Both the position numbers and the translations under genes were made by a program. A stretch of 64,000 nucleotides of DNA from Bacillota bacterium (GTDB lineage: Bacteria; Bacillota; Clostridia; TANB77; CAG-465). Below are positions 25,785 through 34,611 of the stretch, one piece after another (within the stretch, counting starts at the first letter, position 1; every line of letters starts with the position of its first letter). Under the pieces are notes generated by a model. The model was not told where the DNA came from and ran no database searches. It was given only the letters and a program-made list of their open reading frames with translations. The stretch covers positions 13,557 through 77,556 of the forward strand of contig JAEYPQ010000073.1 in NCBI GenBank assembly GCA_023410645.1. Reading direction: 5' to 3'.

Positions 25785-25801
25785 ATCGCAAGTTTCGACA
25801 A
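25785..25801. promoter_or_regulatory. Spo0A box pair in the divergent intergenic region
   Basis: Minus-strand TTGTCGAAACTTGCGA gives a perfect TGTCGAA box with a second TGCGA half ten bases on. The 15-base core recurs at 27377-27391. It lies between the leftward secretion-type operon and the rightward small genes. Confidence 0.55.
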
Positions 25802-25902
25802 TTTATTAATTTTAATATTAAATCATGTCCTATAAATTAATTTATTCACATATTAAATACACTTGCATATAATTACTATATAAGAAAAGGAGATGTTTTT
25901 TT

Positions 25903-26082
25903 ATGAATAATGATCAAAATCAAATGAATAATATGTTAAATTCAAAATTAATGGAGTTACTATCTACGATTGATAAAAGTAAAATAGATCAAGTTACTAG
26001 AATGGTACAAAATATGTCTAGCGATGATTTAAATAATTTGGTAGGTATGCTAAGTAAGAATCAAAACCAAGATAAAAAATAA
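25903..26082 (+). CDS. 59-residue hydrophilic protein, probable spore gene
   Basis: The frame reads MNNDQNQMNNMLNSKLMELL then STIDKSKIDQVTRMVQNMSSD, ending NQNQDKK. AAAAGGAGATG precedes the ATG by about eight bases. The Asn/Gln/Met-rich make-up and position next to two similar genes suggest a sporulation protein. No family recognised. Confidence 0.55.
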   Translation: MNNDQNQMNNMLNSKLMELLSTIDKSKIDQVTRMVQNMSSDDLNNLVGMLSKNQNQDKK

Positions 26083-26083
26083 T

Positions 26084-26656
26084 ATGCAAGAAAATGAAAC
26101 AAAAAGATCAGATGATGCTGGTCTTCCGTCTGATAATTCTAACGAATTATATAACTTAATTCAAAGCATTCAATCCAAATTAAATAATGAAAATTCTAGT
26201 AATAATACATATAGTGAAATTGATGATAAAGGAACAAATAACACTACTCAAAATGTTGATTATACCTCAACTCAGAATAATACAAACAATCAAAGTACAT
26301 ATAATCAAAATGCAAATAATCAATTTAATTTTTCAAATTTAGGATCTATATTACAAAATCTCGATATAAGTACAATATTAGGTGCACTTGGTGGATCTTC
26401 GAAAAACCAAAATAGTACTGATAACACAGGTGGTTCGGGATTCAATTTAGGAGATATAGATCCAAACACAATATCTAGAATACAGAAAATAATATCATCA
26501 ATGAGTAAAAGAGATCCAAAAAAAGATTTACTATTATCTTTAAAACCGTTTTTAAGAAAATCTAGACAAGATAGAATTAGTGAATATGTTACAATGCTAA
26601 CTGTTGCAAATGCACTTGGAATTTTTGATAGAAAAGGTAGTGATGAAGATGTTTAG
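26084..26656 (+). CDS. Asn-rich protein, probable sporulation-associated
   Basis: A 190-residue protein. The first 115 residues are low-complexity, rich in Asn/Thr/Gln; the last 55 residues hold a conserved helical motif, DPKKDLLLSLKPFLRKSRQD then ISEYVTMLTVANALGIF, that I associate with small clostridial sporulation proteins of unknown role. It starts two bases after the previous stop, with little ribosome site of its own, so coupled translation is likely. Confidence 0.55.
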   Translation: MQENETKRSDDAGLPSDNSNELYNLIQSIQSKLNNENSSNNTYSEIDDKGTNNTTQNVDYTSTQNNTNNQSTYNQNANNQFNFSNLGSILQNLDISTILGALGGSSKNQNSTDNTGGSGFNLGDIDPNTISRIQKIISSMSKRDPKKDLLLSLKPFLRKSRQDRISEYVTMLTVANALGIFDRKGSDEDV

Positions 26657-27161
26657 ACAAAATATGTATGTTCCTAATTATTATAATTATGGCTATAGAA
26701 ATAATATGTCAAACATGTACAACACTGCCTTTTATAATAATTATATACCATATAACTATAATCAGGATAACTACAATCAAAATATAAATGAGAATTTAAG
26801 TGAAGACATATCTGAAAACAATATTAATGATGAAAATGAAAACAAAACAGAAATATATCAAAATGAGACAGTCGAAAATAGTGAAAATATGAAAGATAAT
26901 GATACTAAAAAAAATGAGGATTTTACAAAAAATAACAAAGAAAGTAAAAGGGATGATAAAAAGGATGGCTTTAGATTTGGTCCCATTGGTTACAACGATG
27001 GTACACTATCTATATTTGGGTTTTCGCTTGCACTAGACGATTTAATTATCATCGCTCTAATCTTTTTCTTATTTATAGAATCAAGTTGTGACTATTCTTT
27101 ACTTATAATACTTGGTTTAATGTTATTTAATATTTCAATTAGTAGTTTAAATATTATTTAG
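26643..27161 (+). CDS. Asn/Tyr-rich membrane protein, probable sporulation-associated
   Basis: A 172-residue protein: N-terminal Asn/Tyr-rich segment (NYYNYGYRNNMSNMYN), an acidic low-complexity middle, then FGFSLALDDLIIIALIFFLF and a second hydrophobic stretch at the C-terminus. It overlaps the previous gene by 14 bases. Start at ATG 26643 or 26649; both follow AAGG. The C-terminal motif is like short clostridial spore membrane proteins. Its end overlaps the Spo0E-like gene on the other strand by eight bases. Confidence 0.5.
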   Translation: MKMFRQNMYVPNYYNYGYRNNMSNMYNTAFYNNYIPYNYNQDNYNQNINENLSEDISENNINDENENKTEIYQNETVENSENMKDNDTKKNEDFTKNNKESKRDDKKDGFRFGPIGYNDGTLSIFGFSLALDDLIIIALIFFLFIESSCDYSLLIILGLMLFNISISSLNII

Positions 27162-27300
27162 CAACATCACATTCCTTATAATACTTAATTAATAGTTCAT
27201 CTATCTCAACACTTGTTTTGTATATTTTTTCATATTTTTCATCTTTTAATATCTGATTTTCTAATTTTGCTTTTAAATTATTTATATCTTTTATGATCAT
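27154..27300 (-). CDS. Spo0E-like aspartyl-phosphate phosphatase
   Basis: A 48-residue protein with the Spo0E signature S-x-E-x-D-x-L-I (SVEIDELLIKYY) between two helices. Such proteins remove phosphate from Spo0A~P and hold back sporulation. Start at the ATG at 27300, six bases after GGAGG; the ATG at 27306 touches that site. Minus-strand Spo0A boxes lie about 80 bases upstream, which suggests feedback control by Spo0A. Confidence 0.75.
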   Translation of the reverse strand: MIIKDINNLKAKLENQILKDEKYEKIYKTSVEIDELLIKYYKECDVAK

Positions 27301-27375
27301 AGACATCCTCCTCTTTTTCTACATAATTTATACCATTTTTAAGGTATAAAGTCAATAATTGTTGTCAAAAAATCG

Positions 27376-27392
27376 GTCGCAAGTTTCGACAA
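27376..27392 (-). promoter_or_regulatory. Spo0A box pair upstream of the Spo0E-like gene
   Basis: TGTCGAAACTTGCGA on the minus strand, the same 15-base element as at 25786-25800. About 80 bases from the Spo0E-like start. Confidence 0.55.
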
Positions 27393-27464
27393 AAAAGTGT
27401 TGTAACTATTAAAACTCCAATGTTTCATATTAAAAGTATATGTAATTTATAGTGATTTATTCAT

Positions 27465-27501
27465 AAAAAATAGGCCATATAATATTTAAATATTATATGG
27501 C
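27465..27501 (-). terminator. Terminator after the M16 peptidase pair
   Basis: Perfect 28-base palindrome (27474-27501), followed on the minus strand by CTATTTTTTAT. Ten bases after the last stop. Confidence 0.7.
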
Positions 27502-27510
27502 TCGTATCCT

Positions 27511-28809
27511 CTATTTTATATTTGTAATAATCGATATAACTTGTGTTTCTTCTTTTAGATTATTTAAGAATTCCTTTATATCTTCTTTAGTAATTGAATT
27601 TAATAAGCTTACATCTTCATATAAAGTTATATTATCCACAATACTATCTATAATTCTTCTATAACTATTATTAAGATTTTCTGATGATAATATACTTTCA
27701 CCTATTTTCATTTTTTTAATTATATTGAACATCTCTTCATCAATGTTAGAATTCTTAATATTATTTATATAATTTAAAATGTTATTTTTTAATATTTCTA
27801 TATCCATAGAACCTGCAGATAATAACACATGTGCAAAAGAATCACTACCCTCGTATTCGAAATTTATTGGCTCATATATAAGTCCTAATTCATATTGTTC
27901 TTTAAAGAAATTAGTAAGTTTAGAAAAAAACATTTCTGAAATAAAATCTGCAATTACTTGCCTTTTTACTATTTCATTTCCTTTTACTACTGGTAACTTA
28001 TATCCAATACATAATTGAGACATATAAATATCCATTTCTTTTTTTATTATTTTTTCCTGTACACTGTCTTTTTCTTCTTCAAAATATTTTGTTATATCTT
28101 TTACCTTTGCATTATCATAATCTTTCTCATATATTTTTATATTATCTTCAATTAATTTTATAGTTTCTTCTTTATCTACATCACCAATAACAATAAAAAA
28201 CATATTGCTTGGATTATAAAATGTATTATAGCAAGTATATAATAAATCTTTATTTATACTTTGTATGGATTCAATTGTACCTGCAACATCTATCCTTATC
28301 GGATGAGTATTATAAATAGCTCTTAAAGCGTTAAAATATACGTTAAACATAGGATTGTCATCATACATACTAATTTCTTGAGCAATTATTCCTTGTTCTT
28401 TATTTACATTTTCATCTGTAAAATATGGTGTTTTAACTAATTTAATTAAAAGTTCCACTGATTCTTTAAATCTTTCTATAGTTTCAAAATAATATACTGT
28501 TTGATCAAAGCTTGTATAAGCATTTGAAGATACACCTATTTTGGCAAATAAATCAAGTGCATTTGCACCTTCTTGCTCAAACAATTTATGTTCTAAAAAA
28601 TGTGCTATTCCATCAGGTACTTTTATTCTTTCATTTGTCTTGATATCCACAAAATCATTTATTATTGAACCATATTTTGTACCAAATAATCCAATTTTCT
28701 TATTATATCCTTTTTTACTACAAATATAGACTTCAAGACCATTTTTTAATACTATTTTTGAAATTTCTTCATCTAAATATTCATTTTTAAATGTTTCAAA
28801 TTTATACAT
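27511..28809 (-). CDS. M16 family metallopeptidase, YmfH-like
   Basis: A 432-residue insulinase-type peptidase. The inverted Zn motif HxxEH is seen as HFLEHKLFEQEG near residue 73, with the downstream Glu region in EQGIIAQEISMYDDN. It forms a pair with the next upstream gene, which lacks the motif, as in YmfF/YmfH of Bacillus. Start at ATG 28809, six bases after GGAGGTG; it overlaps the partner gene by eight bases. Confidence 0.82.
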   Translation of the reverse strand: MYKFETFKNEYLDEEISKIVLKNGLEVYICSKKGYNKKIGLFGTKYGSIINDFVDIKTNERIKVPDGIAHFLEHKLFEQEGANALDLFAKIGVSSNAYTSFDQTVYYFETIERFKESVELLIKLVKTPYFTDENVNKEQGIIAQEISMYDDNPMFNVYFNALRAIYNTHPIRIDVAGTIESIQSINKDLLYTCYNTFYNPSNMFFIVIGDVDKEETIKLIEDNIKIYEKDYDNAKVKDITKYFEEEKDSVQEKIIKKEMDIYMSQLCIGYKLPVVKGNEIVKRQVIADFISEMFFSKLTNFFKEQYELGLIYEPINFEYEGSDSFAHVLLSAGSMDIEILKNNILNYINNIKNSNIDEEMFNIIKKMKIGESILSSENLNNSYRRIIDSIVDNITLYEDVSLLNSITKEDIKEFLNNLKEETQVISIITNIK

Positions 28810-30070
28810 CACCCTCACCTCCAAGTAATAGTATTTTTTCTAATTTAACTTTTTTAGAAAAATTTAGTACATCTTCAATTGATACTTTTTCTATTCCATC
28901 TATTAAATCTTCTACTTTACTATTAGGATCTTTACTTGAAATTATATTAGTAATTATCATTTTAGCAAGAGTAATTTTTGAATCATTCCACTCTAATAAA
29001 TCAGATATTAAGCTTTCCTTTGCAGCATTAAATTCTAAATCAGATATTTTTCCATTTGAAATCTCATTTATATTATCTATTATTACTTGTTTTGCTTTAT
29101 CATAATTTTTCTTTTGAATTCCAGCATATATTATAATTATATCTTTAAATCTATAACATCTCGATCTTACAGTATATGCTAAAGATTCTTTTTCTCTAAA
29201 ATTTTGAAATAGTTTTGAGCTTGGATTTGAACCAAGTATAGAATTATACACATTTAAAATATAAAAGTCTTCTAATGAAAAATCACTTATTCTGAGTCCA
29301 AGTGTTAATACACTTTGTGTTGTCTCTTGTGATTCATATATTTCTTCTACTTGCTTATTTTCATTTTTTCTTAATGAATTATTTATAATCAAATCTTTAT
29401 ATCCTATAACTGAATTTAATTTATCTTTAAATATATCTTCTATTTTTTCATTTATATTTTCATAACCGGTAATATTTCCAGATAAAATAACAGTGATACA
29501 AGATTTATTTAATAAATTATCATATATTTTTGATAAATCTTTTGATGTAATTTTTTCTACATCTTCCTCTAACCCATAAATAGATGCCCCAAATGGCTCG
29601 TTTTTACACATTATATTTTCCATTCGTACAACTGAGTACTTAAGTTTTTCATCTTTTCTTATTTTTATTTTATTAAGTATTGCATCCTTTTCTTTTTCAA
29701 CTAATTGATTATCAAATAAGTTATCTTTCATATTTGGCATATATATTATATCATGTAAAAATTCTATACTTTTTAAGACTACATCCTCATTGTTTGGCAA
29801 GAATTTTTTATTTATGCATTCTACTCTAAATTCTATATTATATATATCACCTATTAACTCCAAATTAATATCGAAATTAACACCGTATAGACTATATAAA
29901 TATTTTTGAATCTCTATTTGTGTTTTCAATCTGCTATTTGATTTTGCAAGAATAGAGCTAAGAACAGCATATTTTGAAATATCTTCTTGACTTGCATTTA
30001 TAGTATAATTAAAAGACACATATATACTCTTAAATTTACTATCATTAATTTTATAAATATTATTAACCAT
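28802..30070 (-). CDS. Inactive M16-like partner, YmfF-like
   Basis: A 422-residue M16-fold protein without HxxEH: the matching region reads SILAKSNSRLKTQIEIQKYLYSLYG. The C-terminal R/Y motif (SLAYTVRSRCYRF) is kept, as in non-catalytic M16B partners. ATG follows GAGGAGTGATATA. Probably forms a heterodimer with the downstream active subunit. Confidence 0.78.
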   Translation of the reverse strand: MVNNIYKINDSKFKSIYVSFNYTINASQEDISKYAVLSSILAKSNSRLKTQIEIQKYLYSLYGVNFDINLELIGDIYNIEFRVECINKKFLPNNEDVVLKSIEFLHDIIYMPNMKDNLFDNQLVEKEKDAILNKIKIRKDEKLKYSVVRMENIMCKNEPFGASIYGLEEDVEKITSKDLSKIYDNLLNKSCITVILSGNITGYENINEKIEDIFKDKLNSVIGYKDLIINNSLRKNENKQVEEIYESQETTQSVLTLGLRISDFSLEDFYILNVYNSILGSNPSSKLFQNFREKESLAYTVRSRCYRFKDIIIIYAGIQKKNYDKAKQVIIDNINEISNGKISDLEFNAAKESLISDLLEWNDSKITLAKMIITNIISSKDPNSKVEDLIDGIEKVSIEDVLNFSKKVKLEKILLLGGEGDV

Positions 30071-30118
30071 TATATCACTCCTCTAAATTATTATATCCTA
30101 ATATAATTATATATATAA

Positions 30119-30143
30119 CAAAAAACCAAGTACAACTTGGTTT
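30119..30143 (-). terminator. Terminator after yqeY-like gene
   Basis: AAACCAAG-TTGTA-CTTGGTTT then TTTTGTT on the minus strand, six bases after the gene. Separates it from the M16 pair. Confidence 0.75.
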
Positions 30144-30148
30144 AAAAA

Positions 30149-30592
30149 TTACATATTTTCTAGTTGTGCTTTAACTATTTCGCTTACTAGTCTTCCATCA
30201 GCTTTTCCAGACGTTTTAGATTTTAAATCTTGCATTACTTTTCCAATATCTCTTGGTGAAGTAGCTCCTACATTTTTTATAGATTCTTTTACTATTTCAT
30301 TTATTTGCTCTTCATTTAATTGTTCTGGTAAATATTTACTTAGGATTTCTATTTCTTTATTTAATTCTTCAACTAAATCTGATCTTTGTGCTTTTTCATA
30401 CTCTACTATTGATTCTTTTCTTTTTTTTACTTCTTTTGAAACTATTACCTTTATTTCATCATCATTAAGAGTTGTTTGTGTATCTTTTTCAACTTGTAAT
30501 ATAGCTGCTCTTAGCATTGTAATTGTGTTTTTTCTCAATTCATCTTTATTTTTCATTGATTCTTTTAATTCATTTAATAATAACTCTTTCAT
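30149..30592 (-). CDS. GatB/YqeY domain protein
   Basis: A 147-residue protein with YqeY features: DELRKNTITMLRAAILQVEK, ELNKEIEILSKYLPEQL and the C-terminal DIGKVMQDLKSKTSGKADGR. The domain is shared with the tail of GatB, and the free protein's role is uncertain. It overlaps the previous gene in ATGA. Confidence 0.9.
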   Translation of the reverse strand: MKELLLNELKESMKNKDELRKNTITMLRAAILQVEKDTQTTLNDDEIKVIVSKEVKKRKESIVEYEKAQRSDLVEELNKEIEILSKYLPEQLNEEQINEIVKESIKNVGATSPRDIGKVMQDLKSKTSGKADGRLVSEIVKAQLENM

Positions 30593-31662
30593 TTTACTTC
30601 CTCATTTCTATTTTCATTTTTCTTTTCTTTTATCATATTAAGTAACCCTAAAAATACAAAACATATTACTGCGATTATTAATATTATTAATTTCCATATA
30701 TCAATGGATATTATAGTAACAGCAATTATACATAAAATACTAGTAATTGTGTATAGCAGTAATACTGCTTGCCTCTGATTTAATCCCATTTTCAATAATC
30801 TATGATGAATATGTGCACCATCTGGTTTTAGCATTGGTTGACCTTTTAAAAATCTTCTCACCATTGCAAATAATGTATCAAATATTGGTACTCCTAATGC
30901 TAAAATTGGTGCAATAATTGCAAGGATAGTATATCCTTTAGCAAATCCTAAAATAGATACAACTGATAATGTAAATCCGAGAAAATTTGAACTTACATCT
31001 CCCATAAAGGTCTTAGCAGGATTAAAATTATATGGCAAGAATCCAAGAGTGGCACCAACCAAAACAGCAGTTATCACAATAGCTTCTAGACTTGCAGAAG
31101 TTGCCACAAAGATCGTAAGAAGTGCTGTTGCAGATATTGCAGAAATTCCTGCTGCTAAACCATCTAATCCATCAATCAAGTTAATTGCATTAGTCACGCC
31201 TATTACCCATATTAAAGTTACAGGAAGATCTAAGATTCCAAAATCTATTATATCTGTATATATAAATGGAATCTTTACTCCTGATATTCTAATTCCAAAT
31301 GCATATACAACAATTCCTGCTACAAGTTGAAATATAAATTTATGTCTTGCTCTTAAAGTAAATACATCATCAATAAATCCCATAGCTGCTATTAAAATAC
31401 CACCTATAACATAACCATAAAACTTTTCGTTTAAACTTATCGATGGAATATCTTTAGTTATTAAATAATAAATAATTAAACCTATAAACATTGACAGAAT
31501 AATTGCAATTCCACCACTTCTTGGCATAGGTTTTGAATGCACTCTCCTATTATCTTTTGGTATATCCACCCATCCAAATTTTTTACACATTTTAATCGCT
31601 ATTGGCGTTAAAATTAAACATGATATAAATGTTATTATAATTATACTATATACAATTGCCAT
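30589..31662 (-). CDS. Undecaprenyl-phosphate glycosyl-1-phosphate transferase (WecA/TagO type)
   Basis: A 357-residue polytopic membrane protein. Conserved motifs: PKDNRRVHSKPMPRSGGIAI, NLIDGLDGLAAG, FMGDVSSNFLG and HIHHRLLKMG. It moves a sugar-phosphate from UDP-GlcNAc to undecaprenyl phosphate to start teichoic-acid or similar polymers. AAAGGTGG ribosome site. In an operon with rpiB and a low-molecular-weight phosphatase, as in other clostridia. Confidence 0.88.
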   Translation of the reverse strand: MAIVYSIIIITFISCLILTPIAIKMCKKFGWVDIPKDNRRVHSKPMPRSGGIAIILSMFIGLIIYYLITKDIPSISLNEKFYGYVIGGILIAAMGFIDDVFTLRARHKFIFQLVAGIVVYAFGIRISGVKIPFIYTDIIDFGILDLPVTLIWVIGVTNAINLIDGLDGLAAGISAISATALLTIFVATSASLEAIVITAVLVGATLGFLPYNFNPAKTFMGDVSSNFLGFTLSVVSILGFAKGYTILAIIAPILALGVPIFDTLFAMVRRFLKGQPMLKPDGAHIHHRLLKMGLNQRQAVLLLYTITSILCIIAVTIISIDIWKLIILIIAVICFVFLGLLNMIKEKKNENRNEEVK

Positions 31663-32131
31663 TATTTATACCACCTTTAAATCCATTTTCTTCTAATTTG
31701 TCAATTTTCTTAACTCTTATATCATGTCTTCCACCATCAAAATGTGTATTAATAAAGACATTAATCATTTCTTCAATATTAGATAGATTTTTTGAACTTT
31801 CTAGTCTTGCACCTAGACAAAGAATATTAGTGTTATTATGCCTTCTACACATTTCTGCCATATATACATCTGTGCAAAGTGCAGCTCTTATACCTCTAAT
31901 TTTATTACATGATATTGATATGCCAATACCTGTCCCACAAATTGCAATTCCCAAATTTTCTTCATTTTGAAGAACATTAGAACAAATTATATTTGCAATA
32001 TCAGGATAATCATCACCATCTTGACTCTCAAAATTTGTTACATCTTCAAATTCAATGTTATTTTTTAAAAATATTTCGATTATTTTCTTTTTAAATTCAA
32101 TTCCAGAATGATCTGAACCAATTATAATCAT
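31646..32131 (-). CDS. rpiB: Ribose-5-phosphate isomerase B
   Basis: A 161-residue RpiB: GSDHSGIEFKKKI at the start, GDDYPDIA, and the active-site ICGTGIGISISCNKIRGIRA with Cys. The CTDVYMAEMCRRHNNTNILCLGAR region is standard. AAGGAGATAAGGTT before ATG. It overlaps the transferase gene by 17 bases. It is slightly longer than usual (about 148), with a short C-terminal extension. Confidence 0.92.
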   Translation of the reverse strand: MIIIGSDHSGIEFKKKIIEIFLKNNIEFEDVTNFESQDGDDYPDIANIICSNVLQNEENLGIAICGTGIGISISCNKIRGIRAALCTDVYMAEMCRRHNNTNILCLGARLESSKNLSNIEEMINVFINTHFDGGRHDIRVKKIDKLEENGFKGGINNGNCI

Positions 32132-32143
32132 AACCTTATCTCC

Positions 32144-32599
32144 TTAAAATTTCTCTATAAGCTTATCCACATTTTCAACAATTTCTTTAGCACATGTTCT
32201 ATATACATTTATGTCAAATCCCCATGGATCATCTATATCTTTATATTCTTTATCTTTATTTACATATTCTTTTAATGTATATATCCTATCTTTAATATTT
32301 GGATACATATACAATACAAAATTTTTATGACTTTCAGTTAAACATATTATCAAATCGTAATCACCTAAATTTATTTCATCAATATATTTAGATCTATGCT
32401 TTTTCATGTCAACACCATATTCATAAATGACTTCTATTGCATTTTTTGTAGCAGGCTGTCCACTTTGAGCATTAGTACCACAAGAATCAATTAAATATTC
32501 TTCTTGTATTCCTAAATCAATAACTTTTTTTTGCATATACCAATGAGCCATTGGGCTTCTACATATGTTACCTGTGCATATATAAATTATTTTTTTCAT
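32144..32599 (-). CDS. Low-molecular-weight protein phosphatase, YwlE-like
   Basis: A 151-residue enzyme with the P-loop C8-TGNIC-R14-S and the general-acid region DIDDPWGFD. In Bacillus the homologue YwlE is a protein-arginine phosphatase that counters McsB. The Thr after Cys in CTGN is the residue linked to arginine preference. Next to rpiB, as in many Firmicutes. Confidence 0.85.
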   Translation of the reverse strand: MKKIIYICTGNICRSPMAHWYMQKKVIDLGIQEEYLIDSCGTNAQSGQPATKNAIEVIYEYGVDMKKHRSKYIDEINLGDYDLIICLTESHKNFVLYMYPNIKDRIYTLKEYVNKDKEYKDIDDPWGFDINVYRTCAKEIVENVDKLIEKF

Positions 32600-32689
32600 G
32601 CATTCCTCCTATTTGTAAAATACATTATTATACTACCACATTTTTATTTTAAAGTCAATTAAAAAGGTTAATAAATACAACATAACTTA

Positions 32690-33433
32690 TTACAAATTTG
32701 TAATACTTACACCTAATAATATTCCTACTATGTACATTACATATGATATTTTATTACTTGATATTTTTTTAGAACTTGGTATTAAATCACATGAAACAAT
32801 ATATAACATTGCACCAGATGCTAGCGATAAACTAAGTGATATATATGTATCTGATATATTTCCAACTATCTGACCGATAAAAACACCTAATCCAACTGTC
32901 ATACCAACAAATATACTATCAAGTACAATTTTTAAAATTGATATTTTACTTGAATTCTCTGTTATACCAACTATCATTCCTTCTGGTATATCATGCAAGA
33001 ATATTGAGATCATGACTGATATTCCAAATGATGTTGAGTAAACAAGGCTAGATCCAACAGCTAAACCCTCAAGTATATTGTGAGCGGCCATGGATACAAT
33101 AACCACCAATGCAGTTACACTATATTTATTTTTTTTTAGATTAGTTGATTTTTTATTAGTTTGCTCTAATATATAATCTAAACAAAACACTAACATTACT
33201 CCTATTATTACACCAATTATACCAGATAATACATTAGTTAAATAAAAGCTCTCTGGCAACATATCAAAGCAAACAATTCCTGTCATCATACCGGCAGTTA
33301 TTTCATAAAGAGAAGATAAAATTGCTTTATTTTTTGGTTTTATAATTCCACCTAAAAATCCACCAAGACCTGAACTTAACATTCCAAGCAAAGTCAGTGA
33401 AAAAGTTAGTTTTAAAACATCCAATTTATACAC
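32690..33433 (-). CDS. ZIP-family metal transporter
   Basis: A 247-residue membrane protein with about eight transmembrane segments and the metal-site motifs HNILEGLAVG and HDIPEGMIVG. Likely imports zinc or manganese. Divergent from a small membrane gene at 33558; the space between carries a Spo0A box. Confidence 0.88.
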   Translation of the reverse strand: MYKLDVLKLTFSLTLLGMLSSGLGGFLGGIIKPKNKAILSSLYEITAGMMTGIVCFDMLPESFYLTNVLSGIIGVIIGVMLVFCLDYILEQTNKKSTNLKKNKYSVTALVVIVSMAAHNILEGLAVGSSLVYSTSFGISVMISIFLHDIPEGMIVGITENSSKISILKIVLDSIFVGMTVGLGVFIGQIVGNISDTYISLSLSLASGAMLYIVSCDLIPSSKKISSNKISYVMYIVGILLGVSITNL

Positions 33434-33471
33434 CTCAAACCTCTCTTATATACATATATATTTAAATTAAT

Positions 33472-33500
33472 TTGATTTATTCGACAAAAAATGTTATAAT
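33472..33500 (+). promoter_or_regulatory. Promoter with Spo0A box inside the spacer
   Basis: TTGATT (33472-33477), 17 bases, TATAAT (33495-33500), reading to the 46-residue gene. TTCGACA (33480-33486), the reverse of a perfect Spo0A box, lies in the spacer and would block RNA polymerase, so repression by Spo0A is likely. Confidence 0.6.
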
Positions 33501-33557
33501 GATATTATGATTTATTGTTGCTTTAACTTCTAAATTATTTTTTAAGGAGGTTTTACT

Positions 33558-33698
33558 ATGAAAAGATTTTTTGCTTTTGGAATTTTTGTTACTATTGGAC
33601 TTTTGGCGTACACTTTGAAAACAATATTTGAATATGCAAAAGGATTCTTTCAAATTAACATTAATATGGCCAACACTGGTTTTGTTAAAGATGAATAA
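33558..33698 (+). CDS. 46-residue membrane protein
   Basis: MKRFFAFGIFVTIGLLAYTL then KTIFEYAKGFFQININ and a short hydrophilic tail. One N-terminal transmembrane helix. AAGGAGG ribosome site eight bases before ATG, its own promoter and its own terminator, so it is a real monocistronic gene. Function unknown. Confidence 0.65.
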   Translation: MKRFFAFGIFVTIGLLAYTLKTIFEYAKGFFQININMANTGFVKDE

Positions 33699-33704
33699 AA
33701 AAGA

Positions 33705-33736
33705 AAAAGGGACACTCTTGTGTTCCTTTTTTTATT
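33705..33736 (+). terminator. Terminator
   Basis: GGGACAC-TCTT-GTGTTCC stem followed by seven T, ten bases after the small gene. Confidence 0.8.
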
Positions 33737-33744
33737 TTGCAAAT

Positions 33745-33786
33745 TTCGACATTTTAATTGACATAACTCAGTTACAATGCTATAAT
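33745..33786 (+). promoter_or_regulatory. Promoter with upstream Spo0A box for the SleB-type gene
   Basis: Perfect TTGACA (33758-33763), 17 bases, TATAAT (33781-33786). A TTCGACA box at 33745-33751 ends six bases before the -35. Confidence 0.7.
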
Positions 33787-33823
33787 ATTATGTAACGTTA
33801 AATATATGTAAAGGAGATCAAAT

Positions 33824-34606
33824 TTGAAACTTATACAAATGCTTAATAGAAATAGAATCAACATAATTATTATATTTATTATTTTAATCTTAAGTATTCC
33901 AGCTGGTTCTTACATTGATTCATATCAAAAAAGACAAAAAGATTCTCATGCATATGCTTTTGCCTCTCAATTATATAGCAATCCAATAGAAATTAATATA
34001 GATGAGAAATCTGTTGAGAATACTGATGGAAAATCCGATTATGATTATAAAGAAAAGATTGAGATTATTAATCATGATGAAGAGATTAATTCACTTATCC
34101 AAGAAAAGATTGAAACTAGGAAATATCAAAAAGAACTTCAAATGAGAGAAATAGAAAAAAAGAAACAAGAGTTAAAAAAACAAAAGGAAAAGGAACTAAA
34201 GTATAAAAAAAATCTTGAGAAATATTCTAATGAAGATATTGATTTATTAGCACATCTTATTTTTGCCGAGGGTGAAAGTTTACCAAAACGAGGAAAGATT
34301 CTTATAGCTATTGCCGTAAAAAATCGTTTAAAAGCTAAAGAATTTCCAGATACAATTCCAAAAATTGTCTTTCAAAAAACATTTTATAAAGGAAGTGTAA
34401 GATCCCAATTTAGTTGTACAATTGATGGTCGCATTAGTTTAGCATATACAGATGAATGTTTGAAAATAGCAAAAGGAGTTCTTTCTGGAGAAATTAATGA
34501 TAAGCTTCAACCATTATATTTTGACTCCTTACCTATGGGAGATTCATGGGCATCAAGAAATAGACCCTACATAACAACTATCGATAATATGAATTATTTC
34601 GAATAG
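33824..34606 (+). CDS. SleB-type cell-wall hydrolase
   Basis: A 260-residue protein: transmembrane anchor at about 13-30, a charged coiled-coil linker at about 80-140 (KEKELKYKKNLEKYSNED), then a Hydrolase_2 domain with DIDLLAHLIFAEGESLPKRG, the catalytic Glu in FAEGE, and AIAVKNRLKAKEFP. SleB-like enzymes are lytic transglycosylases of the spore cortex. The peptidoglycan-binding repeats of SleB are missing. The start is TTG at 33824, six bases after AAGGAGATC. Confidence 0.8.
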   Translation: MKLIQMLNRNRINIIIIFIILILSIPAGSYIDSYQKRQKDSHAYAFASQLYSNPIEINIDEKSVENTDGKSDYDYKEKIEIINHDEEINSLIQEKIETRKYQKELQMREIEKKKQELKKQKEKELKYKKNLEKYSNEDIDLLAHLIFAEGESLPKRGKILIAIAVKNRLKAKEFPDTIPKIVFQKTFYKGSVRSQFSCTIDGRISLAYTDECLKIAKGVLSGEINDKLQPLYFDSLPMGDSWASRNRPYITTIDNMNYFE

Positions 34607-34611
34607 TATTA

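Noticed and set aside
27474..27501. Long perfect palindrome as a novel element
   Set aside because: A T-run follows it directly behind the M16 operon, so an ordinary terminator explains it.
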